Shown piece by piece: positions 24,159-33,072 of a stretch of DNA of 64,000 bases. Source of the DNA: Montifringilla adamsi (lineage: Eukaryota > Chordata > Aves > Passeriformes > Passeridae); assembly GCA_017590115.1 (NCBI GenBank), contig JAGGNK010006448.1, forward strand, positions 10,464,099 to 10,528,098, read 5' to 3'. Below the pieces are notes generated by a model that made no database searches, was not told the DNA's origin, and was given only the letters and a program-made list of their open reading frames with translations. Each line of letters starts with the position of its first letter. The stretch's first letter is position 1. A program made the translations under genes and the position numbers.

Positions 24159-27115
24159 GGAGGATTGTGGTCTTCAACATGAGAAGAGAATGCCATGATG
24201 AACATATTTGTTATTCTGGATTTGTTTTTCCAGGTTTTCCTGCTGGAACTGTTGTACTTCATTTGCCTCATCAAGTATTATTTTTTGGGTCAGAATCATC
24301 AATGTCCCAGATAACTCCCCTGCCTATTGAATTTATCCTTAATAAGTTTATCCAGTGTATAAGTTTTTAAAAAATGAATAGACATAATAAATAAAACAGA
24401 CCGAAATCCCGTAACTTTATCAAATTGAACATCTCTGAATGGGAAAACAAAACAGACTTGGGCCAGCCAGAGGCAACAGGAAGCATTGGTATTATTCAGA
24501 TCATACTGATGGCTGGAAATGGCACATCCTGCAGTCATCAAAGCAGTGATGGCAGTAGGACTGAAGCAGAGAAGTTAACTCAAGTGGAGATAATACTGTA
24601 TGACACCTGAGATAGCAAAAAATTAAACTCAACCTAATTTGGCACTGTTCAAAATTAGTCCACTTAATCAGAATTCCTACGCAATGCCTTTCCAGCCTTC
24701 AGCAATGACTGCTCTAATAAGGATTGCTGCCACATATTATGCCCCCAACTTTATTTCTCCTCCTTCCCTTCTTAACAGATTGAGGCATTTTTGCTGACAC
24801 CCATTGATCAAGATTTTTGCTCTGCTCTCACGCAACAAAATATGAAAGAACTTGAATTTTGGGAACTAAAGCTCGAGGTAATCCACTAAGTGGGTTTAGC
24901 AGACTGACTGCTGGATCCTGGCTGAGCTGCTTCCCCGAATAATGACTATAGATTAAATGTCATAATAACAGCTGTCAACAAGCAGTGTGCAAAAGAGATT
25001 TTTTTTGAAGTCACCATTAGTCAACAGCCTCTGCTCGCCTTGCGTAGCAGAGACGCGTTTGATGTGCCGCCTGTTGCCCTCCCACCCAGCAGTGCCACAG
25101 CTCTGGGCACCACACATTGCAAGATGAGTCATGCAGCTCAGCAAAGCATATTCAGCTGTGGAAATGAATAAAAGCCATACCAGCATGCTGGCTACATGGG
25201 ATGGACTGAAACTAGAGCTGACTCAGTTCAGCAGGAAGCTGATTTCCTTTGCATTTGGGATTGGTGTTGGCAGGAGGTTGGAAGTGACCACTCCATGATA
25301 GCTTTTGTCTGTAATTGGCGTTTGATATCCTGACGTAGTTGAGCTCAGTGGGAATAATTAATCTTTCACCCACTTAGGACATTGACTGGGTAGTTGAGCT
25401 TAGAAACATCATCTAGAATTGCTCTGAATCACAAAAACATTGGCACAGGGAGAGGTGAAATGAGAAAGGGTAGAAGTCTTCTACAGTCATAAGTGCAAGA
25501 CCATGCAGGGAAAGAAAATAGTGCATTCCTTACAGAGTAGCTGAAAAGTGTTTTCTAAATAACAGTCTAAAATACTGGGTTGATTAAGGTCTAATATATG
25601 GGAAAAAAATGTTATTTGCTCTGTTTAGAAGGCAGATGTCTAATACTGAAAAGAGAAACATGATTTTCCTGGCTTAAAAAATGATAAGAGAGTTGCCTAA
25701 AAATAGTTTGCCTGGAAGACGATTTTTAAAGAATAATATACAAAACTTATTACAGCTCCAGTAATGTATTTTCTTGCTGTTGACTCTCTCTGCATTTAAA
25801 TACCATCATTTCAAGTTTTTTAAATGACATATAAATCAAGAAATCCAGTATTCTGAGAATGTCTAATGTGCATGAGGATACACATTTTGACAGTGCAGTA
25901 AGCAATATTGATTCAGCCAATTCTCAAGAAGCAAATGCAAGAGGAAAAGTCTCCCAAGTGTTGTTTCTTGTGCTCCCTATGTTTCAGTCTTACATGAGGA
26001 AATCCATTTGCAGGTGTGCAGGTGTGGGCATTACTGTTTTGGACCCCTGTTACATTTCCTCAGGTGCTGTAAGCAGCCAGAGGTGACTAAGAAGGGAAAA
26101 GATGTGTTTTAAACATTTAGTTATTGCTGAATCCCAAGGAGGTGGCTACCCACCACCACAGGGAGTGGCAGATCCTTTCTTCTGTCTGAAAGTGTTAGTG
26201 AGGCTATGGAAATCAGAGCCACTGTCCATCAGCCTGGGCAGACCAGGACACACTGTATTGATTGCCTTATGTTAAAATTCATTGTAACTCTTCATAAGCT
26301 AGTGGGATTTCCTTACGGATCTACAAGAAAGAAGAAAAATGGGAGAAAGAGTAAAGAAAAAGTTTAAATACCTTCTATCCATCTAAAATTTGAATGCATC
26401 CAGAAGTCCTCCTTGTACCTATGGGAATTTGGATGGAAATGTAGTCAAAAGTTTTCTAAACCAATCTTCCTGTCTGAGTAAATAGGATTTTCTATAGCCA
26501 GTTTCAGGAAAAGCATCTTAACAAACAAAATAAAACTAAATAAAACTAATTTTTTTAATTAGTTATCATTCATTCTAAGCATGCATGACAGAATGGATTT
26601 GACTTAGTTCTCTTCTGTATAGATAATACACCATTAAATTGACTTAGAATTGCGGGCTGGTCCTGAAGTGAACATTTTTGGTTTGAATTATTTTCAGTCT
26701 TTGTTCCAAGATCATTTTTCATTTAAATTCCTTTAATTTTTATTAACTGAAATTTAGAGTTACTTTTTTAATTAGATCTTACTTTCAACATGAAGTATAT
26801 TTTTCCTTGATCAAAAATTTATTAAATACTCAGTACAAATATATTTTCCATTTTTTGATGTGATTTGCCAGCTAAGCACAAAGGTATTTTTTTCCAAGCT
26901 CCTGTCACAAAATATTTAGTGCACCCTACATTAATAGTACAACATGATTTTTTGTAAGTTTGGTTCTGAATGCATTACTCTTTATATTTCCAGGAAAACT
27001 GCAAGAGCTTAAATGCACATAAAATACTGTTACAAGAAATTTTTGTCTTTGGTTTCCCTCATTTAAACATCATGGTCCTTCTAGGTGTACTAATGCTAAC
27101 AAATTAATAGACATT
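24159..27115. other. unique non-coding sequence
   Basis: No gene recognised. A small group of CpGs lies at 25040-25075 within 'gcagagacgcgtttgatgtg' and nearby. An ATG frame of 75 codons at 25859-26086 plus has no recognisable domain. Confidence 0.6.
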
Positions 27116-27129
27116 GAGAAGTTTTGTTT

Positions 27130-27144
27130 GGGGGGGGTGGGGGG
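27130..27144. repeat. G8-T-G6 run
   Basis: Eight G, one T, six G on the plus strand, followed by a G/A-rich stretch with several GG pairs. It lacks four separate G3 runs, so it does not meet the strict quadruplex rule, but it could form two-tier or bulged structures. Confidence 0.9.
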
Positions 27145-28852
27145 TTGTAGGAAGGAGGAAAGGTTTTATTCTCAGAACTTACACACACATTTAATTTTTT
27201 TCAAGTTATTTTAAACAATTAAAAGATTCCTTTCAGTGAAATGATGAAATGGTTAAACCTTCTGGATTAACTCTCTCAACTCAGCAAATATGCGTAACAT
27301 ATAGGGGTATTTGCATGGTGGGTTCATGTATCTTGTATATGAAAACCTTACAATCTTCATAAACTAATAGGTAATCACAGCAGGAACAACGGATAACTAA
27401 AAAAAAATCAACTACTGCAGTAACAATAAAAGAACATACAGAGCTATACTGAATTCAGTTATTTCAATTTATGTAATATTCTGTTCTACTTCTGCTTTTC
27501 TGAGTTCTGATTAATAGATTAATGTCTAAAAAACATTAACAGATTAATGTCTAAAAAACAGTTAGTCTTTTTAAACTGTCCAATTAAAGAAAGGTATTTT
27601 GTTGAGAACTCAAGAATCTGGCCAGGTAATCCAGGGTTCAGATGTAGCTCATAAAAATGAAACTTTATGTCTGATATTTTTTTTTAAGTCTTAGCAACAT
27701 CGATTCTTACCTTTTTGTCTAAGCTTCCTTGGAGATCTTGTTAAAGTTTCACAACTTGTTCCTTCCTCCCTGCTGAGGTTTGTTGTTTCACTGTGCTTTT
27801 AACAAATAAGGTCTTCAAACTTTGAGGTTTGGGATTTCTCTAGGGTATGAATTAAGGAATTCATGTTTCTTTCCAAAATCTTCTCCATGTACTTCTAGCA
27901 ACTTGTTCCTATTGCAGAGTCACATCTTCCATTACTGTAAAAAGCAAGAATTTACTTTTATAGTGGCCCACTATTAAGGTAAAAAAAACCCACATGCTAG
28001 AAGATGAAAGTTAGAAACCTGGTATGCCCTCTGGCCATGTCAAATCTATTAAGTCTCCATCATAAAAGTAATATTTTGCTATTTTTCCCCTGAAGCAATA
28101 AACTGTGATCTCATTGTGTTCTATAAACTAAGAAAGGTCAGGCCAGCCTCCCCAGTCTTTGGATGAATGAAATCCGAAGAACTCATCTGTGCTTAGGATG
28201 ATGCTGATTAAGTTAGTGCAGAAACAAACAAGATCTAGCTAGAACAGTTGGAATTTGCTTTTCACAGCTGCCTATTGCTGCTTCTCCAGGTAATCATTAC
28301 AGCCCCCACAGCTGAGGCCCAGTAACAGCTTGTGGGAATCCTCCCACCCTGTTTCAGGGCAAACAGCTGTATTAACTTAAGTCACTGTGGAAGATGGCTC
28401 AGGCCAGCCCAAACGGTGACTCATTAGTGCAGCTCAGCGTGGGGATAATGAGGAGCAACTGAGAGCTAAAGCTAAAGCTCCTACTGCTGTCTTCAAGGAG
28501 AGCACTTTATGGTTCTGGAAGCGACACTGCTACCAAAAAAGTAAGGGTTGGAAGAAGTCCTTGAACATCCCAGGTTGTACTGGGAGATGTGATTCTTATT
28601 CTTAAAAGCTTTGGCCCTATAAACAGGAAAATTAAGGCTTCTATGTAGTTAATAGTGTTAGATGTCATAGTGGGTCATATAGTGCAATGCTTTTCTTTTG
28701 GTTAAAAGAATGGGCCCTCTCTTTTTCTCAACTTCAAAAAAAATTAATTCAAAGAGAAAATAGTTTTAAGTAAAATTATTTTTTTTTCATTGTTATTACT
28801 TTGGTTTTATAAGTATTTCTCTCCATGCAAATTAAAATTAATGCTATTTAAC
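27145..28852. other. unique non-coding sequence with a tandem duplication
   Basis: No gene recognised. It contains the period-25 duplication at 27516-27560. The stretch 28380-28530 is richer in G+C than its flanks, keeps a few CpGs and has an AP-1-like TGACTCA near 28422. A weak CR1-like 'gggttggaagaagtcc' occurs near 28547 but is too short to call. Confidence 0.6.
27516..27560. repeat. two-copy direct repeat, period 25
   Basis: AGATTAATGTCTAAAAAACA occurs at 27516-27535 and again, identical, at 27541-27560, with TTAAC between. It is a recent-looking local duplication. Confidence 0.9.
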
Positions 28853-28898
28853 AAAAAAAAAAAAAAAAAATTTTTTTAAAAAAAAAAAAAAAAAAAAA
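28853..28898. repeat. A18-T7-A21 homopolymer block
   Basis: A run of 18 A, then 7 T, then 21 A. The T run can pair with either A run, so the single strand can fold. It could be two fused homopolymers or a sequencing or assembly artefact. Confidence 0.9.
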
Positions 28899-29849
28899 TG
28901 GAGCCCATGTCTTCAAAAACAATTGAATTTTACTTTACATATTTTTTGTCCATGGCTAATGCTAATTTTCTGATCAAATTTGGACTGAAATACAGTTAAT
29001 TTTTTGTTTGGGAATATCCAAATTTACATAAATTGAAAAATAAATTTTCTTTTTCTCAGTACTGCATTTTGCTGTTGAATGCTATATGTAGCATTCACTA
29101 TCGAAGATGTCTACATTGCTAAATAAAAGAGACCAAGGAAATCAGCTTGAGTATTCAACCCTTGTTGATCCCTACCATTTATTTTTAAGGGTAGTCTTCT
29201 GATCTCTTCAGGACCTTTTTATCTTGCTCTCTCAGGTGATCTTAGGTGTTGTGACCACAAAACTTAAGAACAGCAACTGTTTTCTTTTTCTTTCCTCATT
29301 AAATGCTGATATTTTCAAGTAAGTAACAGAAGCTATGCAATCAGTTTATTAGACTACTTGTGCATCTGTTTACTAAAGTTCAGCATACAGCCATACAGCT
29401 CCTAATCATCTTTTTTATTGGTTTCCTGAAAATCATCTTTTTCCTGTGACGTCCATTGCCTCTCTATGTATGAAACTTTTACTTACAGAGAACAAGCAGG
29501 AGGAGGTGAAGCTTTTCCTTAGATCATTTGTGTGGAGCCAGGGACAGATGATAGCTCTTTTGACTCTCACAAATGAAGAAGTATATGCAGTCTTTGCAGT
29601 AATGTCATTACTTATTATTTATTATGTGAGAGAGACACCACGCCTCTGGCAAATGACAGATTGGGTTGCTGCCAGTACCGTCTTTCCTCTGGCCGTTGCT
29701 GAAGGGCACATATTTATTTCCTCCCAGGCTATTTTTATCACTGCTTCCTATGCAAGGAAACTAGAAAAAGATATCTGATAAGTCTTTCCCATGTGATCTG
29801 AAAGAACACTACAAGGAGGATTTCTTAATTCCATTTATAATGACTGAAT
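28899..29849. other. unique sequence with a 110-codon open frame
   Basis: The plus-strand frame 29446-29778 is open for 110 codons, opening with GTG and having an internal ATG at its ninth codon. An acceptor-like 'ttttacttacag' stands at about 29477-29488. Its middle third is hydrophobic. I recognise no family, and no donor or upstream exon can be matched. Not called as a gene. Confidence 0.5.
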
Positions 29850-29912
29850 TGCAATTTCTTAATTAGTAAATGGTTAATTACTAAACGGCCATTTAGTAAT
29901 TAAGAAATTGCA
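29850..29912. repeat. inverted repeat, 24-base arms
   Basis: Left arm 29850-29873 pairs with right arm 29889-29912 at 23 of 24 positions (one mismatch at left-arm position 17), around a 15-base loop. The loop (29874-29888) is itself complementary to the first 15 bases of the right arm with one mismatch. Two alternative hairpins therefore compete for the right arm. Confidence 0.95.
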
Positions 29913-29925
29913 GTCTGTATGCAAT

Positions 29926-30042
29926 GTGTATGCATATGTATCTGCACACAAATATGTACATATATACATATATTTGTATATTTGTGTATATATACATTTA
30001 GCACATATATACATATTTGTGTGCAGATATATGTGCATACAC
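29926..30042. repeat. second inverted repeat with TA/TG-rich loop
   Basis: A perfect 20-base arm pair (29939-29958 with 30010-30029) is extended outward, across a five-base internal mismatch, by a further perfect 8-base pair (29926-29933 with 30035-30042). The 51-base loop consists almost only of TA, TG and CA steps and could extend the stem. It begins 14 bases after the inverted repeat at 29850. Confidence 0.95.
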
Positions 30043-30529
30043 ATATCACGTTTCTCTGAGAAGTTATGTTGACATGAGGGAAATAAATGTTTGGTAATAG
30101 GTAGTCCCTTTTCTCCTAAACAATTTTTTAAAAAATTGACAATATCATGTGGTTAATGCTGATATCCAATTAATGATGTAGAGTCTAGCTTTCAAATAAA
30201 ATTCTGCTAATTTATTCTTGTTTCTCTCAGACTGGGGAAAGGGCCTAGCAATACTCTGTGGATCATTTTGTTCCTTTATTTTGTGGCACTGATGAACAGA
30301 AGCTCTATGATCCACCTGTGTGGAAGGGTTCATACTAATTGTGATTCATAAATGTTATCCTCCGTTGTGCTATTTTAGAGCAATACTCAATCCAGGTAAT
30401 TACGCTCCATTGCCTCTGCTGCAAGCAGACACTCTATAAATCCTTCAGCCAAGGTGGGCTTGTCAGGCTGAGAATAATGTGCAGGTCCTCAGAAAGGATT
30501 TATATTCAAGGTCCATTTGATAGGTGTGT
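30043..30529. other. unique non-coding sequence
   Basis: I see no gene or mobile element in this stretch. A 62-codon minus frame at 30145-30333 is unrecognised. Confidence 0.6.
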
Positions 30530-30800
30530 TTTCCAGTTTTTCATTTCTCAGAACCGATGACAAGCCGAACTATTTGGTTATTCCCTACTGATGCTGCTCC
30601 AGTGATGGGATGATCGAAAATCTGTGATTAATTTAGAGTCACTTGTATGCTAGTACTAGGCAATTTTGACAGCCTTACTTTCGGTATCGATTTCATGTAT
30701 AATTTACAAAAGAGAGGCATACCAGGGACGATGATGCTTTGAAAGTTGTTTGCATTCTTCTTGTAGACACGCACCTTCCCACCGCATCAGAAAAGTCACA
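30530..30800. promoter_or_regulatory. candidate conserved regulatory element (CpG-retaining)
   Basis: By my count about eight CpGs lie in about 270 bases, against very few in neighbouring kilobases. They occur within motifs such as CCGATG, GCCGAAC, ATCGAA, TTCGG, ATCGAT, GACGATG and CACGCAC. The sequence is complex, has no repeat match and no long open frame. Retained CpGs in otherwise CpG-poor avian DNA can mark long-conserved non-coding elements, but this is only an inference. Confidence 0.3.
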
Positions 30801-31959
30801 GTGACATAAAACACATTTGAATCAAATAGTCTTACCCCTGCTCCCCTGTCTTTCACTGACAACAGATTTAAGTTTAAAAATAAATTAAAACAATGTTTCA
30901 GCAGTGTATTAACGAGAGTCTATCCTAGGAAGTTAGTGTACTAGGGGTGTTATGGTTTTATAAGACCTCACAGTCTCAAAGTCTGAGAGATCAAGGGATG
31001 TTTTTTTTCTTTTTTTATGCATTCAAAAAAAAAGACCTTTTTTGGTCAGCATAACTAAGGAAGAACATAATGACATTTAACAAATAAATGCATGTTATGA
31101 TCATGTTTTAGAAATAGCAACTTTAGCAATCTTTTCTTTCCTAGAAAGAAATGTAGTGTCAAATTTAGTTTCCTGCTTTAAAAAAAAAGTGCAGTTTCTT
31201 TTGAAATCCATGGCATTACTATGTGGGAAAAATATAAATTAGTATTATATGAGAATGTACTGTTGGAGCACATGAAAATTCATCTGATGGGAGTGAAGGA
31301 TTCTAAAAACTGTAGTAGAGGACACAGGATATCATTTTAGATAACACCTTCTATTTGGAAGTACGAGAAAAACAGTGTGAAAGGTTTAGTGAGGCCTGAG
31401 GAGAACAGCCTTCAGTAAATGAAAAAAAATAGTGAATCAGTTATAGCAAGGAAATGTTCCTGTCTGGTAATTGTGATAAATGGGATGGGTTAATCTTCCC
31501 CGACATCTTCAAAAATGTGAATTTTTTTAAGCAAATAGAAGAGATTAGTGTTGAAAATGAAACTAATTCACTTTCCCTTCTTATTACTGAAATCATAAAG
31601 ATATGTAGTGTATGATATGTAAGATATGTTAATAATTTTGCAAAATAATTCCCTTTTGGGAAATTTGCTAAAATGTTTTTATTTCTTTTTTGTTTTAATT
31701 TGAATAATAAAATTATTTACATTAATCTAGATAATAACAAAAACAAAAACACCTGTAGCATTATATTAAATAAATGGAAGTTGTTTTAACTGAAAATGAA
31801 ATAAATGTGCTAATATTAAAAACAATTAGCTCATTTTTTGTTCTGATTTGTGCATATTTTGGATTCTGAAACTATCCTGTGGGACATGAAAATAATACAG
31901 GAATAAGCTAGTTTCGAGTGCTCTGACTGATTGTTTGTTTCTTTGATGTTTTAATTTTT
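30801..31959. other. unique, very AT-rich non-coding sequence
   Basis: No gene recognised. The stretch 31500-31850 is dominated by A and T with almost no open frames. Confidence 0.65.
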
Positions 31960-32250
31960 TTTTGTCATCAGATATTAAGCCAAATATATTAGTACCTATA
32001 TCCTGCTGTTTTGCTAATATGCACCAAACTGTATTCCATGTCGCAAAATACACTGTGTCACATAAACAGCGGGTAAACACGCAGCTGTATATACAAAATG
32101 AAATCAGAATGCAATTTGCAATCAAGCCATCCAAACCCATTGAGAATAGGGATATATTTAACGTGATCTGTAAAGCTGACATTTTCGGCAAGAAAAATGA
32201 TACATTTTCAGCAAAGGTGCAATACATGCAAAAATATCCATCACATGGTG
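31960..32250. promoter_or_regulatory. candidate conserved regulatory element
   Basis: This stretch has low internal repetition, about five retained CpGs (TGTCGC, AGCGGG, CACGC, AACGTG, TTCGGC) and forkhead-like motifs (CATAAACAG near 32060 and GTAAACAC near 32071). Open frames of 100 codons on plus (31962-32264) and 133 on minus (31826-32227) overlap it. Frames open in both directions are more suggestive of stop-poor non-coding sequence than of a gene. I recognise no protein. Confidence 0.3.
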
Positions 32251-32540
32251 GGCTGTCCTTGTGACTGGTTTTGATGAAATTTTCTTTTACCTGTTCTTGA
32301 CCAAACTGAGGGCATCAGCCAGTTGGCTGATGAGGACTGTCCTCAGTGAGAAGGACTGCTGCCTACTACAAAGGCTAAGTTCAAAGTATTTTGCTGTGGG
32401 TAAGGGAAGGTCCCAGATCAGGAGCTAGTGGCTCAGGTGGTAACAGAGTATTGTGACCATGGCTTTCACTGGTACAACAGTTTCTTAACTTCTTTCCTAA
32501 GTGTGAATTTACCTGCAGCTTTCACAAACATGCAGATCTC
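32251..32540. other. unique sequence with adjacent palindromes
   Basis: It holds two abutting small palindromes at 32313-32345 and then runs into the CR1 element. No gene recognised. Confidence 0.6.
32313..32345. repeat. two abutting palindromes
   Basis: CATCAGCCA and TGGCTGATG (32313-32321 and 32324-32332) form a perfect 9-base pair around a GT. TGAGGAC and GTCCTCA (32331-32337 and 32339-32345) form a perfect 7-base pair around a T. The two share two bases. Confidence 0.85.
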
Positions 32541-33072
32541 TACATGTCCTGCTCTACTCCGCGCTCATGCACCCTCACCTCAAGTCTTCTGTGCCATTTT
32601 GGACACCACAATATAAAAAAATATATAAAGTTATTAGAGAGCATCCAAAGGAGGACCTATGAAGATGGTGAACAGTCCAAAGGAGGCCTTATGAGGAATG
32701 TCTGAGGTCACTTGACTTGTTCAGCCTGAAGAAAGTACAGACTGAGGGAAAACCATATTGTGATCTTCAGTAACTTCACAAGGGGAGGCAGAGGGACAGG
32801 AACTGATCTCTTCCCCCTGGTGACCAGTGGTAGAGGACCCAAGGGAATGCCATGAAGCTGTGTCAGGGAAGATTTAGGTTAGATATTAAGAAATGTTTTT
32901 GCACTGAAACAGTGGGAAGCAGTCCTCACATCAAGCCTGACAAAGTTCAAGCATTGTTTGGACAACTCACATGGTATGACTCTTGGGTTTGTCTTGTGCA
33001 GGGCCAGAAGCTGGCCTTTGATGATCCTAGTGGTTTTTTTCCAATTCAGGATATTTTGTGACTCTATGATCT
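32541..33072 (+). mobile_element. CR1 LINE, longest copy in the window
   Basis: About 530 bases match the CR1 3' region in order. The blocks are 'cctgctctactccgcgctca', 'ggacaccacaatataaaaaa', 'ttagagagcatccaaaggag', 'ctgaggtcacttgacttgtt', 'cagcctgaagaaag', 'ggtgaccagtgg', 'catgaagctgtgtcaggg' and 'ttaggttagatattaag'. The 3' end then follows with 'tttggacaactcacatgg', 'tcttgtgcagggccagaag' and 'gatgatcctagtgg', ending at 'gtgactctatgatctt'. The last blocks match the CR1 group with 'cctgtgcagggccagg', a third 3' type in this window. It includes the last stretch of the reverse-transcriptase ORF region but is too decayed to encode protein; the open frames of 66-82 codons over it are incidental. 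Confidence 0.95.

Noticed and set aside
28545..28580. CR1-like 'gggttggaagaagtcc'
   Set aside because: Only about 20-30 bases resemble the CR1 terminus and the rest does not follow the order of CR1 blocks.
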